NCBI GenBank assembly: GCA_949286415.1
Contig: CASEBV010000015.1
Coordinates: 86,228-150,227, forward strand
Direction of reading: 5' to 3'
Length of the DNA: 64,000 nucleotides
Source of the DNA: an uncultured Bacteroidales bacterium
Lineage (GTDB): Bacteria > Bacteroidota > Bacteroidia > Bacteroidales > UBA932
The notes under the pieces were generated by a model. That model saw only the letters and a program-made list of their open reading frames with translations, had not been told where the DNA came from and did no database searches. Position numbers and translations under genes: made by a program. Below are positions 45,422-54,382 of this stretch, piece by piece (position 1 is the first letter of the stretch; every line of letters begins with the position of its first letter).

Positions 45422-46891
45422 ATGAAAAAAATTATTTTCCTTTTTTCTGCTTTGGCGCTTTCTGCCGGAGCATATGCACAGTCTCAGGATACGACGGCTG
45501 CCGCAGATCAGGATAAAAAAGTCAAAGTAATCGAGAATGAACAGATGGAAGATTACAGGCGCAGTTCCCTGTATTCGGTTCTCGTAAAACATTCCAATGC
45601 GGACTACGGGACTACCATCGATTCTGTTTTCATGATGATGCAGACGCCTGACAAGTTCAATAATCACGATCTTCAGGTCAAGTCATTCGAAAGCAGCAGC
45701 ATTAAGGCCAAGAAAGTAAAGGAGAAGGTGCGCGGGACTGAAAAGGACCCGAACATAGCGGATATCGCGACATTCATCGATGCCAATGATATTGCAAAGG
45801 GAATGGTCGCCAAATGGTTTGACCGTGACCCGCAGACGGGATACTTCGATGTCGAGCTCATTAAGGAACGCGGGTATTATGATGCTTCATGGCAGAGCAT
45901 AGAGGCTGCGGATGCTTCATTGAGAGGCCGTGAAATGCTGGCAGATGCCGGATTTGACCTTATCGGCAAGACATTCCTGATAGTCAATGACATCACATTC
46001 ATTGACCACGGAGAAAATTCAGCCAAGGCCGGGGCCGGAATCAAAGTGGGCCTCTCAATCCTCGGAGCAATAGGAGCTGCTGTCACAGGCAACGATGCCG
46101 TGCAGGATCTCGGCAATACGGCCGGCAATTTAGTCGGGTCCATAGCGAACGAGATTGCCGGATATAAGGTTAATATCATTTCATATCTCTATCGTCTTGA
46201 CTGGAATGAAGAGATTCTTGACCGTTTCCTCAGCGAATACTGGATTGATGCCTCCAATCCAGATCCCGCCAAGAAGGCAGCGTTCGAGGCTTCTGATCTC
46301 TTTACCCTGTCATATGTAGGGTATACGATGACATCTGCCGAGAATGTATCGTCCAAGACATTCTCACAGAAACCTCTTCAGGAACAGTTCCTCAAGGTCT
46401 GCACGCGTGCTCTTGACAAAGCCATTGTCGAGCTCCAGCGCGAGTACGACGAATTTAAGATCAAGGTGCCGATTTATGCAATTAACGACGACGGTACGGT
46501 TTCAGTCAAGATAGGACTCAAGGAAGGTGTAACCGAAAAGTCCGCTTATGAAGTGCTCGTAAAGGATATGTCATCCGGTGTCGCAGAGTATGTAAGGGTC
46601 GGTATGCTCAAGCCGGTTGCCGGAAAGATATGGGACAACCGTTTCGGGGCTCTTGAGGAAGCACAGATGCTTGAGGCCGACAGGAAAGCCGCCGAAGAAG
46701 AAGCTGCCGAAAGCGGAGCCGGCACGGACGAAGGAACTGAGGCTGCGGCCGAAGCCACTGTCGCCGAAGCAGAGGAAGTGACCGAACTGGAAGAAGGCAA
46801 TCCGTATCTTGATGCCACAGTATTTGAAATCACGAGCGGAGCCAACAAAATATTCCCGGGAATGTTGATCAGAGAAGTTAAAATCAAATAA
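45422..46891 (+). CDS. Exported protein with Gly/Ala-rich hydrophobic core and acidic tail (envelope operon gene 1)
   Basis: Not a family I can name. A signal peptide (1-19, cut at AYA-QSQ) leads a 489-residue product. The middle contains a Gly/Ala-rich hydrophobic stretch (about 203-245, beginning AGAGIKVGLSILGAIGAAV) that could insert in or pack against a membrane. Later comes a strand-rich domain (about 340-415, DDGTVSVKIGLKEGVTEKSA), a low-complexity acidic Ala/Glu run (about 422-460) and a short C-terminal beta segment. It opens a six-gene co-directional run of exported proteins (next start 7 bp away). No clear TAnnTTTG promoter was found upstream. Confidence 0.7.
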   Translation: MKKIIFLFSALALSAGAYAQSQDTTAAADQDKKVKVIENEQMEDYRRSSLYSVLVKHSNADYGTTIDSVFMMMQTPDKFNNHDLQVKSFESSSIKAKKVKEKVRGTEKDPNIADIATFIDANDIAKGMVAKWFDRDPQTGYFDVELIKERGYYDASWQSIEAADASLRGREMLADAGFDLIGKTFLIVNDITFIDHGENSAKAGAGIKVGLSILGAIGAAVTGNDAVQDLGNTAGNLVGSIANEIAGYKVNIISYLYRLDWNEEILDRFLSEYWIDASNPDPAKKAAFEASDLFTLSYVGYTMTSAENVSSKTFSQKPLQEQFLKVCTRALDKAIVELQREYDEFKIKVPIYAINDDGTVSVKIGLKEGVTEKSAYEVLVKDMSSGVAEYVRVGMLKPVAGKIWDNRFGALEEAQMLEADRKAAEEEAAESGAGTDEGTEAAAEATVAEAEEVTELEEGNPYLDATVFEITSGANKIFPGMLIREVKIK

Positions 46892-46898
46892 TCGGAAA

Positions 46899-47441
46899 AT
46901 GAAACTCTTCAGGTATATTGCAGCGGCAGCTCTTGCTGTCCTTATGCTCCTGCCTGCGGTGTCGGCAGACGGAGCACAGAAGAAAAAGAAGAAGAAGGCG
47001 AACGAAAATACCATGGAATGGTATTACGAACTTGAAGCCTATGCCGCCCCGTACAAAGGTTCATGCGACATCAAGGTGTGGTCATACGGCCGCGACATTG
47101 TCACCGCGCGGGATCAGGCGATGAAGAATGCCGTCCATGGTGTCATCTTCCGTGGAATCCCGGCAAATGCGACCAAGAGAATCAACTCTCTGCCGCCTCT
47201 TGTGGAGGACATCATGTCAGAACAGAACAACAAGGCTTTCTTTGATGCTTTTTTCAAGGACGGCGGACATTATCTGAGGTATGCCATAAAGACTCTGCCG
47301 GACGGAAATGATGAGATTCTGCGCTATGACCGCAAGAATTATAAGGTGGGAGTCGTGGTCACGGTACAGTATGAGGATTTGAGGAAAGCCCTTGAACAGC
47401 AAGGGATAATCAATTCATTGACATCGGGTTTCGCTAAATAA
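46899..47441 (+). CDS. Exported LPP20/FlgT-like small protein (envelope operon gene 2)
   Basis: A 180-residue product with a signal peptide (about 1-26) followed by an unusual run of six lysines (QKKKKKKAN). The body has the helix pattern of LPP20/FlgT-type domains, in which an Ala-rich helix starts after a strand: WSYGRDIVTARDQAMKNAVH, then RYAIKTLPDGNDEIL and YKVGVVVTVQYEDLRKAL. The resemblance is to the fold pattern only and would need profile search. Spacing is 7 bp from gene 1 and 2 bp to gene 3, so translation is probably coupled. Confidence 0.65.
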   Translation: MKLFRYIAAAALAVLMLLPAVSADGAQKKKKKKANENTMEWYYELEAYAAPYKGSCDIKVWSYGRDIVTARDQAMKNAVHGVIFRGIPANATKRINSLPPLVEDIMSEQNNKAFFDAFFKDGGHYLRYAIKTLPDGNDEILRYDRKNYKVGVVVTVQYEDLRKALEQQGIINSLTSGFAK

Positions 47442-47443
47442 GA

Positions 47444-48391
47444 ATGACTATGAGAAAGATATTGTTTGTAATATTGGTGTCACTGCTTCCGGCATTCCAT
47501 GTCTTCGGGCAGACGGCTGTCCCGTCGATCATGGTGATTCCGAGCGATACCTGGTGCTATGAGAACGGATATATGGATGTCATTGAAAACAATGGCGTCA
47601 AAATGTATCAGGCAGACTACAGGGGGGCTCTTGTGGGCAGTCCGGATCTGAAGATTGTCATCGCGTTCGTAAACAATATGATGACGGAATTCGGATACAG
47701 GACGGTTGATCTGGAGGCTACCCTCAAGGCCATTGAGACGGACAATGCCCTCAATTCGGTGACATTTTCATCGACCGGGGACGGTTTCGCCGAGACTCCG
47801 AGAGAGCAGATGTCCAGAGTGGCAAAAGCGGATCTCCTGCTTGAAGTAGGCTGGACAATGAATGAGGTCGGGCCGAAGAAATCCCTTACATTCTCGATGA
47901 GGGCTCTGGATTCATATACCCAGAAAGAAGTGGCTTCGGCGAACGGGACAACAAGTCCGACCATTGCCGTTGAGCTTCCTGTGCTGCTTGAGGAAGCTGT
48001 CAGCTCCTATGCATACGATTTCAGAAGCCAGCTCAGGGCATTCTTTGATGAATTGCTCCAGTACGGTCGGGAGATGACTCTTGAAGTCCGGGTATGGGAC
48101 AATGCCGGCTTTAACCTTGAATCAGATATGGAAGAGGATATGCTCGGCTATATGATTGAGGACTGGGTGTATGAAAATGCCGTGGGCGGCTCGAAGACTC
48201 CTTCGACAGCATCGGAGAATGTGCTCATATTCTCCGGTGTGCGCATGCCGAACGTTACTCCTGAAGGCAGGCAGGTTGATGCCAGGTATTGGACACGCTC
48301 CCTTGTCCGCATGCTCAGGGACAACGGAATAGACAGCAAACTGTATACAAAGGGCCTTGGCAATGTCATGATTGTTCTCGGCCAGAAATGA
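47444..48391 (+). CDS. DUF6175 family exported protein (envelope operon gene 3)
   Basis: Secreted protein (signal peptide about 1-22, ending VFGQ) of the Bacteroidales DUF6175 family. Characteristic blocks are PSIMVIPSDTWCYENGY, the helix ADLLLEVGWTMNEVGPKKS, RALDSYTQKEVASANGT and the C-terminal RSLVRMLRDNGIDSKLYTKG. The layout (a strand near the N terminus reading IMVIPSD, then a helix, a V-D-L-E-A-T segment and an ADLLLEV strand) resembles the nucleotide-free TolB-N/CsgG/FlgT-type domain; that is my inference. ATG occurs at codons 1 and 3 (47444, 47450). Function is unknown. Confidence 0.8.
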   Translation: MTMRKILFVILVSLLPAFHVFGQTAVPSIMVIPSDTWCYENGYMDVIENNGVKMYQADYRGALVGSPDLKIVIAFVNNMMTEFGYRTVDLEATLKAIETDNALNSVTFSSTGDGFAETPREQMSRVAKADLLLEVGWTMNEVGPKKSLTFSMRALDSYTQKEVASANGTTSPTIAVELPVLLEEAVSSYAYDFRSQLRAFFDELLQYGREMTLEVRVWDNAGFNLESDMEEDMLGYMIEDWVYENAVGGSKTPSTASENVLIFSGVRMPNVTPEGRQVDARYWTRSLVRMLRDNGIDSKLYTKGLGNVMIVLGQK

Positions 48392-48398
48392 CAATACT

Positions 48399-49394
48399 AT
48401 GAAAGTGACCTTCATTGCAGCAGCAATGCTGTGCTTCTCGCTGGCGGTGTCGGCGCAGGAGCCCGAGAGCCGTATAGCTCTGACCCCATACGTTTATTAT
48501 GACATCGAGTCAGTGCCTCAGGCTGCATCTTCAGCCCTGGAGAGGAAACTGACAAGCATGGCTACGGCAAATGGCTTTGCCGGGGTGTCCGATGTGTTCG
48601 TCATTACGGCTGTACCTGAGGTCATGGATGTTTCAATGACCCCGACAGCTCCGGCCCAATTTGTCGTTGACATGGAGGTCGAGGTATATGTCCTGAACAA
48701 TCCGGAAGAAGTAATCGTCGGCCAGACAGTATATGCCCTTAAAGGCGTCGGGGCAAGCGAACAGAAGGCCGTGATAAATGCAATTAACCAGATAAATGTA
48801 AAGAGCACCGACACCAGACGCTTCATGGAGAATGCCAGGTCCGGGATAATAGCTTACTATTCTTCAAAACTGCCGGCAATCATTGCCAAGGCCCAGTCAT
48901 ACGCAAATATGACAAAATATGACGAGGCACTTGCTGTCCTGTCGGCTGTCCCTGACTGCCTTGATGAATATATTCAGGTGACAGAACTGATGACGGACAT
49001 CTTTACCATGAAAATCGACAGGGATGCGGATGAACTGATCCGCAAGGCTGAAGCGAGCCTTGCGGCGGAGGACACGACTGCCGCTTTGGCCGTTTTGGTC
49101 AAAGTGGACCCTTATAGCAGCAGGGTAGAGGACGCGGATGCGATTGTGGCAAAAATCAAGGCAGACACAGAGGCCAGGAGAGCACAGCAGATTCAGAGGG
49201 AGCTGGATGAGTATGAGTTCCGCAAGGAAATGGAAGTTCGCAAATACGAGGATGAGGTAGAGTTTGAGCGGATGAGACTCGAAGCTGCAAAGGATGCCGG
49301 AGCATCAGTCGCCGGTGAACTTCTCGGAGGTATGCTGGGCGGAGGAAATCTCAGCGGCCTTGCCCTGGAGTGGTTCATAAAATCCGTACTTTAG
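48399..49394 (+). CDS. Exported CsgG/TolB-N-like protein with coiled coil and glycine-rich end (envelope operon gene 4)
   Basis: A 331-residue product. Signal peptide about 1-19 (ending VSAQ). The N-terminal half (about 20-165) reads RIALTPYVYYDIESVP, then a helix, FVVDMEVEVYVLNNPEEVI and GVGASEQKAVINAINQI, a strand/helix order like CsgG- or TolB-N-type domains. It then has TPR-like helices (SYANMTKYDEALAVLSAVP), a charged coiled coil (about 250-300, many E, R and K) and a Gly-rich hydrophobic end (LLGGMLGGGNLSGLALEWF). Nine in-frame upstream codons are not part of the gene because ATG 48399 begins the signal peptide. Role unknown. Confidence 0.65.
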   Translation: MKVTFIAAAMLCFSLAVSAQEPESRIALTPYVYYDIESVPQAASSALERKLTSMATANGFAGVSDVFVITAVPEVMDVSMTPTAPAQFVVDMEVEVYVLNNPEEVIVGQTVYALKGVGASEQKAVINAINQINVKSTDTRRFMENARSGIIAYYSSKLPAIIAKAQSYANMTKYDEALAVLSAVPDCLDEYIQVTELMTDIFTMKIDRDADELIRKAEASLAAEDTTAALAVLVKVDPYSSRVEDADAIVAKIKADTEARRAQQIQRELDEYEFRKEMEVRKYEDEVEFERMRLEAAKDAGASVAGELLGGMLGGGNLSGLALEWFIKSVL

Positions 49395-49434
49395 GTCAAA
49401 GTAAGAGCTAATTGAAAATAAATTGTTGACAATC

Positions 49435-50721
49435 ATGAGAGTAATCAAATATATTCTTCTGTGTGCCTTTCTGTCCCTTGTCGCATCGGGACTGGCGGCG
49501 AAAGACCGTGTCGTCGAGAAATCAGGCAAGACGCCTGACTGGCTCATGACATCGGATGAGAACGGATTCTCTGTCTTTGCAAAGTCGGATGACATCAATG
49601 TTGCAAGAGACAGATGCCTGGATGACATAAGACAGTATATTGTAAATACTATCGCATCGAATATTACCTCTGTGGAGACGAATACGATGGATCTCCAGAA
49701 CCGGGACGGGCTCGAGACATTGTATACTACATATAATTCCGAACTCAAGACGGCTGCAGCAAAACTGCCGTTCCTCACAGGCATAACTCTGTCCAATGCC
49801 CTTGAAGTCTATTGGGAAAAGTGCAAGAGCAGGGAGGACGGCTCATTCTACTACAATTATCATGTCCTTTATCCGTTCACGGTTGCTCAGCGCAACAGAA
49901 TGATCAAGGAATTCAAGGAATATGATGCTGAAAAGTATGGGCTTCTCATGCGGCTCAAGGAAGGCTATTCTGCATTATCGGATGTTTCAGAAATCGATGC
50001 CGGAATCAGAGAACTGGAGCCGCTTGTGGAATATTTCTTCGACGATGTGAGAAAGCAGGAAGCGGAATCGCTCATGGCTTCGTACAGGAAGGCTTATTCA
50101 CTCATATCCATAGTCCCTGTAAGTCAGGAACTCGGACGCTTTGTATATTCCCTCGTCCTTGACGGACACGACATCACCTGTTCAAAATCTCCGCAGCTCA
50201 GATCGGAGACGGCATCATCAATTGTCCTGAAGCCGGTCGGCAGGGAATATGAAATTACTTATGATTATACTTACTGCTATCCGACAGATGACAACTATAT
50301 CCAGATAAACTACTCTTTCCCGGGGGCATCTCTCAAATACAGGCATCAGATAGATATTTCCCAGAAAGAAAAGCTTGTCTCACCATATGGTTTCATAGAT
50401 TTGGACTGTGTGAAGGCGGACAGCACTGATATGAAAGTGACAGTTTCAATGACGCTAAGGTCCAGGACAGACAAGGAATTTTCGGCAGGGGCAGTCAGTT
50501 TCAGCCTGCCCGAAGCCGGACTGGAAATAGATACGGATGAGATGACCGTCTTCAAGGGCAAGGGAACACAACTCTACAATATTACTTTCCCATTGTCGGA
50601 AATGCCGGCAGAGAATATGAGGGGAATGGTGAAGGGAACAATGCAGATTGTTTATAATGATGGACGGAAGGATACGGCTGCATTTACTTTGCCATATAAT
50701 CTGAAGGTTTACGGAAATTAA
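49435..50721 (+). CDS. Exported LPP20-like protein with beta-rich C-terminal domain (envelope operon gene 5)
   Basis: A 428-residue exported protein (signal peptide about 1-20). The first ~150 residues carry an LPP20/FlgT-like pattern: TPDWLMTSDENGFSVFAKSD, then the helix VARDRCLDDIRQYIVNTIAS and the strand YYNYHVLYPF. After a helical linker (about 155-215), the C-terminal half is beta-rich with repeats of Ig-like or jelly-roll strands (YEITYDYTYCYPTDDNYIQ, KVTVSMTLRSRTDK). A TTG at 49423 could start four codons earlier; ATG 49435 is preferred. It lies 40 bp after gene 4. Function is unknown. Confidence 0.65.
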   Translation: MRVIKYILLCAFLSLVASGLAAKDRVVEKSGKTPDWLMTSDENGFSVFAKSDDINVARDRCLDDIRQYIVNTIASNITSVETNTMDLQNRDGLETLYTTYNSELKTAAAKLPFLTGITLSNALEVYWEKCKSREDGSFYYNYHVLYPFTVAQRNRMIKEFKEYDAEKYGLLMRLKEGYSALSDVSEIDAGIRELEPLVEYFFDDVRKQEAESLMASYRKAYSLISIVPVSQELGRFVYSLVLDGHDITCSKSPQLRSETASSIVLKPVGREYEITYDYTYCYPTDDNYIQINYSFPGASLKYRHQIDISQKEKLVSPYGFIDLDCVKADSTDMKVTVSMTLRSRTDKEFSAGAVSFSLPEAGLEIDTDEMTVFKGKGTQLYNITFPLSEMPAENMRGMVKGTMQIVYNDGRKDTAAFTLPYNLKVYGN

Positions 50722-50775
50722 ACCGAATCACAGGGATCATCATAATTATTCTTTAACTTCTAATCAATTTTTGTC

Positions 50776-51336
50776 ATGAAACAGTTATTTTCATTCGCCG
50801 CTGCAGCATTGATGGTGTCAATGCTGACCGTTTCTTGCGGGACAGCGAGGAAAACTGTTCCTGCCGTTGAGGGTGAGCAGGAAGTCGCCATTGTTTTCAA
50901 TGAACCTAAGTATCACAGTGACAAGGAATTTTTCAGGGACAGCCAGTCGGGCATCAGCAAGGATCTTTCCGCTGCAAAGAAGGTTGCCATGCAGAATACC
51001 CGCCAGTCAATAGGGGCTATGGTAGAGGCACAGATAGGGCTTGTCGTTGAAAATTACACTACCAATGAACAGACGGATTCAGATTCATCTGTCGGAAATG
51101 ACCTCGAGGAATTGGGAAGGACAGTCGTGAATTCTCAGCTTTCGGGACTTGAGATAGTTGCTGAAAAAGCCTTCAAGCTTCCTGACGGCTCTTACCGTTA
51201 TCATGTCTGCATGCAGCTCAGCAAGGATGCCCTCGGAGATGCCCTTGAAGAGGCAATAGAGAAAGATGCCAAGCTTAAGCTGAAAGTAAAGAAGAATTCG
51301 TTCCGCGCAATCTACGAGGAAGTCATCAAGAAGTGA
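50776..51336 (+). CDS. LPP20-type outer-membrane lipoprotein (envelope operon gene 6)
   Basis: A 186-residue lipoprotein: the signal peptide ends in the lipobox LTVSCG, so Cys21 would be lipidated. The body has the LPP20-domain pattern, the helix SAAKKVAMQNTRQSIGAMVE after a strand-rich start (AIVFNEPKYHSDK), then VVNSQLSGLEIVAEKAFKLP and GSYRYHVCMQL. It ends in a charged helix. The gene lies 54 bp after gene 5 and overlaps the convergent CDF transporter gene by 11 bp, which closes the operon. Confidence 0.75.
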   Translation: MKQLFSFAAAALMVSMLTVSCGTARKTVPAVEGEQEVAIVFNEPKYHSDKEFFRDSQSGISKDLSAAKKVAMQNTRQSIGAMVEAQIGLVVENYTTNEQTDSDSSVGNDLEELGRTVVNSQLSGLEIVAEKAFKLPDGSYRYHVCMQLSKDALGDALEEAIEKDAKLKLKVKKNSFRAIYEEVIKK

Positions 51337-52261
51337 CGCATTGATCACATTCGTGCTCATTGCAGTGCGATGAAGGCGTCTCCATTTCCAGTGTGGAATG
51401 AGGGATGCCTTTTTCGTACAGCATATGCTTGAGGCTTTCCTTGATTGCCTCCATGTCCGAAAGGCTGCCGATGACGACATGGGCAGTGAGGGCGACTTCC
51501 GTGGTGCTGATAGGCCAGATATGGAGGTGATGCACATCGGCCACGCCAGGAACGGATGACATCATCTTCTCGATTTCATTGATGTCAATCCCTTCAGGTA
51601 CGGCATCAATCGACATGCGGAGGCTCTCGGCAAGCAGTTTCCAGGTGGAGACAAGGATGACTCCGACTATGGCGATGCTGACAATAGGGTCAATGACTGA
51701 CCATCCTGTGAGACTGATGACCACCCCGGACACGACTACGCCGGCTGACACCAGGGTGTCTGCTGCCATGTGAAGGAATGCCCCGCGCGTGTTGATGTCA
51801 TGCTTCTGCTGCTTCATGAGGAGCCAGGCGGTGAGTCCGTTGACTATGATGCCGATGCCTGCCGTCCAGGAGACCGCAGCTCCGTTGACTTCTTCAGGGG
51901 AGCTGAATTTCCGGATACTCTCGATGAATATTGCCCCTATGGCGACAAGAAGAATTATTGCGTTGAGCAGCGAAATCAGCACGGAGCTTTTCTTGTATCC
52001 GTAGGTGAATTTCCTTGTGCTGTGGGACGAGGACAGCCTGAACGCTATCATGGCGAGGAGAAGGCTGAACACATCGCTCAGGTTGTGTCCCGCATCGGAA
52101 AGCAGGCCGAGGGAATTCGACCAGAAGCCTATGCCGGCCTCTACGGCGACATACAGCAGGTTGAGAGTTATGGACAGAATGTATATTCCGTTCAGTGAAG
52201 TTATCTGACGGACATGGTGATGATGCCCATGGTCATGATTTTTTGCAGCTGAATCTTCCAT
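51326..52261 (-). CDS. Cation diffusion facilitator (zinc-type) metal exporter
   Basis: Inner-membrane CDF transporter that exports divalent metal, usually zinc, for protons. A His-rich cytoplasmic N terminus (HDHGHHHH) is followed by six membrane helices with the HxxxD metal sites in DAGHNLSDV (helix 2) and FLHMAADTLVSAG (helix 5), then a cytoplasmic domain (about 210-311, SIDAVPEGIDINEIEKMM). At 311 residues it is typical of the ZitB/CzcD group. It is transcribed alone; the convergent neighbour is the envelope operon and the upstream neighbour is the MacAB-TolC operon terminator. Confidence 0.9.
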   Translation of the reverse strand: MEDSAAKNHDHGHHHHVRQITSLNGIYILSITLNLLYVAVEAGIGFWSNSLGLLSDAGHNLSDVFSLLLAMIAFRLSSSHSTRKFTYGYKKSSVLISLLNAIILLVAIGAIFIESIRKFSSPEEVNGAAVSWTAGIGIIVNGLTAWLLMKQQKHDINTRGAFLHMAADTLVSAGVVVSGVVISLTGWSVIDPIVSIAIVGVILVSTWKLLAESLRMSIDAVPEGIDINEIEKMMSSVPGVADVHHLHIWPISTTEVALTAHVVIGSLSDMEAIKESLKHMLYEKGIPHSTLEMETPSSHCNEHECDQCVTS

Positions 52262-52330
52262 AGCCTGATTTGTTTGCGAGGGTGACCTTTCGGGCAGGCC
52301 TCCTTCATAACCGTAGGCAAAATTAGAATA

Positions 52331-52361
52331 AGGGATTTACAACCGGGTTGCAAATCCCTTT
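52331..52361 (-). terminator. Terminator of the MacAB-TolC-type operon
   Basis: A 15-base inverted repeat, AAGGGATTTACAACC (52331-52345) against GGTTGCAAATCCCTT (52347-52361), has one mismatch. On the minus strand it lies 3 bp beyond the permease stop and is followed by TTATTCTAATTTTT. Confidence 0.7.
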
Positions 52362-52364
52362 CTC

Positions 52365-53585
52365 TTATTCGTACCTCAGGGCGTCAATCGGGTCAAGGGC
52401 AGCTGCCTTCTTGGCCGGATACCATCCGAAGAATACTCCCGTGAAAGTACATACGAGGAACGAGAGCACAACGCTCCACAACTGGATGGCCACTGGCCAG
52501 TGGGCCAGATATTTTACGGCGGCGCAGGCCCCGCAGCCTATGAGGATTCCGATGATGCCTCCTGTGATGCTGATGAGGATGGCCTCGATGAGGAACTGTA
52601 CGAGGATGTCTATTCCCCGCGCCCCGACGGACATCCTGAGCCCGATTTCTCTCGTGCGCTCCGTCACCGACACATACATGATGTTCATGATGCCGATGCC
52701 TCCCACAAGGAGGGATATGCCGGCGATGCAGGCGAGCAGGGTGGTGAGGAGGTTGGTGGTGGTGTCAAGGATTTCGCTGAGTTCCTGCTGGGTCCTTATC
52801 ATGAAGTCGTTCTCGTCCGTATCCTTCAGTTTGTGCTGGCGGCGGAGGATGTCTTCTATGTCAGCGGTGGCAAGGTCGGTGATGTCTTCGGATATTGCCG
52901 ATGCGAAGATACCCTCCAGATAGTTGATGGCCCTGAACCTTTTCATCACAGTCGTGTACGGCACCAGGACGATGTCGTCCTGGTCCATTCCCATCGAGTT
53001 GTATCCCTTGGACTCCAGCACTCCTATGACTTTCAGCGGTACCTGGTTGAGCCTTATGGTCTTTCCCAGCGGCTCTGAACCGTCAGGGAAGAGATTGTCG
53101 ACGATGGTGGTGCCGATGACGCAGACCTTCGCGGATTTCTTTATGTCTGCCTCGGTGAACATCTCTCCTTTCTCGACATTGAGCTGCCGTATGGCTATGT
53201 AGTCGGTGCTGACTCCGCTGACTGAGGAAGGGTAGTTGTTGTTGCCGCTGATGAGCTGTCCCGATGATGACACATTCGGGCTGATGCCGGCAAGGAACAG
53301 GCTTTCCTTCCGGAGTGCCTCATAGTCGGCTTCCTTGAGCGTCTGCATTTCCGAAGGGTCGAGCCGCACACCTCCTCTTCTTTCGCCGCCCGGGTGGATC
53401 ATTATCATGTTTGAGCCCATGCCGGAGATTTCGCTCTGGATGTTCTGCTTTGCACCTTGCCCGAGGGCAATCATGGTGATGACGGCGGCCACGCCTATGA
53501 TGATGCCGAGCATTGTGAGAAATGCCCTCATCTTGTTGTTGGCCAGAGCTTTCAGTGATATTTTGAATAGATTTGCCCAGTTCAT
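52365..53585 (-). CDS. MacB-like ABC transporter permease
   Basis: Membrane subunit of a MacB-type mechanotransmission ABC system. An N-terminal helix (about 18-43, MRAFLTMLGIIIGVAAVITMIALG) is followed by a large periplasmic MacB_PCD domain (about 45-270) and three C-terminal helices in FtsX fold (about 283-395, ending ALDPIDALRYE, the classic MacB tail). At 406 residues it lacks the fused ATPase; that subunit is encoded 35 bp upstream. It belongs with the HlyD-type adaptor and TolC protein as a tripartite exporter of toxic compounds, peptides or lipids. The substrate is unknown. Confidence 0.92.
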   Translation of the reverse strand: MNWANLFKISLKALANNKMRAFLTMLGIIIGVAAVITMIALGQGAKQNIQSEISGMGSNMIMIHPGGERRGGVRLDPSEMQTLKEADYEALRKESLFLAGISPNVSSSGQLISGNNNYPSSVSGVSTDYIAIRQLNVEKGEMFTEADIKKSAKVCVIGTTIVDNLFPDGSEPLGKTIRLNQVPLKVIGVLESKGYNSMGMDQDDIVLVPYTTVMKRFRAINYLEGIFASAISEDITDLATADIEDILRRQHKLKDTDENDFMIRTQQELSEILDTTTNLLTTLLACIAGISLLVGGIGIMNIMYVSVTERTREIGLRMSVGARGIDILVQFLIEAILISITGGIIGILIGCGACAAVKYLAHWPVAIQLWSVVLSFLVCTFTGVFFGWYPAKKAAALDPIDALRYE

Positions 53586-53620
53586 TTCCTGAAATTTTGT
53601 TTCAATCTGCCTCCGGAAAA

Positions 53621-54367
53621 TCAGTCATCCTCATTGACCGGAAGTTCCGCAAGGGTCTTTTCGGCGGACATGATGCTGCCGTTGACCTTGTCTTCTATGA
53701 CATGGCCGTCCATGAGCCTGATGTTGCGGCTGCTGTAGTTTGATATTTCCGGGTTGTGGGTCACGAAGATAATGGTCCGGCCTTCTGCATGGAGCTTCTG
53801 GAAGAGTACAAGGATTTCAAAGGAAGTCCTCGTGTCAAGGTTTCCCGTGGCTTCGTCGGCAAGAATGACCGCCGGATTGTTTACAAGCGCACGGGCTATC
53901 GCCACCCTCTGCATCTGTCCTCCGGACATCTGGTTGGACTTGTGCTCGAGCCGGTCCCCGAGTCCTACGGCCTTGAGCGCATCAATGGCCCTTGCCCTTC
54001 TTTCCGCAGCCCCTATTTCCGAATTGTACATCAGGGGAAGTTCGACGTTCTCGATGGCCGTTGTCTTGGCAAGCAGGTTGTAGTTCTGGAACACGAAGCC
54101 GATTTTCCTGTTGCGGAGGATTGCCCTCTTGTTCTTGGTCATTTTCCTGACGGATATCCCGTCCAGATAATATTCTCCCTCCGTCGGTGTGTCAAGGCAT
54201 CCCAGAATGTTCAGCAGGGTGGATTTCCCTGAGCCGGAAGAGCCCATGATGGTAACGAATTCACCCTCCTTTATGCTGAATGTTACTCCGCGGAGCGCAT
54301 GGACGACCTCATCCCCGACGATGAATTCGCGCTTGATGCCCTGAAGGTCTATGACTGTCTTCTCCAT
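53621..54367 (-). CDS. MacB/LolD-like ABC transporter ATP-binding protein
   Basis: Cytoplasmic ATPase of the adjacent MacB-like permease: Walker A GSSGSGKSTLLNILG (about 42-56), Q-loop IGFVFQNYNLLAKTTA, signature [19 protein letters not shown], Walker B VILADEATGNLDT, and switch His in IIFVTHNPE. Its 248 residues include a short acidic tail. It lies 15 bp after the adaptor gene and precedes the permease by 35 bp. Confidence 0.93.
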   Translation of the reverse strand: MEKTVIDLQGIKREFIVGDEVVHALRGVTFSIKEGEFVTIMGSSGSGKSTLLNILGCLDTPTEGEYYLDGISVRKMTKNKRAILRNRKIGFVFQNYNLLAKTTAIENVELPLMYNSEIGAAERRARAIDALKAVGLGDRLEHKSNQMSGGQMQRVAIARALVNNPAVILADEATGNLDTRTSFEILVLFQKLHAEGRTIIFVTHNPEISNYSSRNIRLMDGHVIEDKVNGSIMSAEKTLAELPVNEDD

Positions 54368-54382
54368 TTCGCAAATTATATT

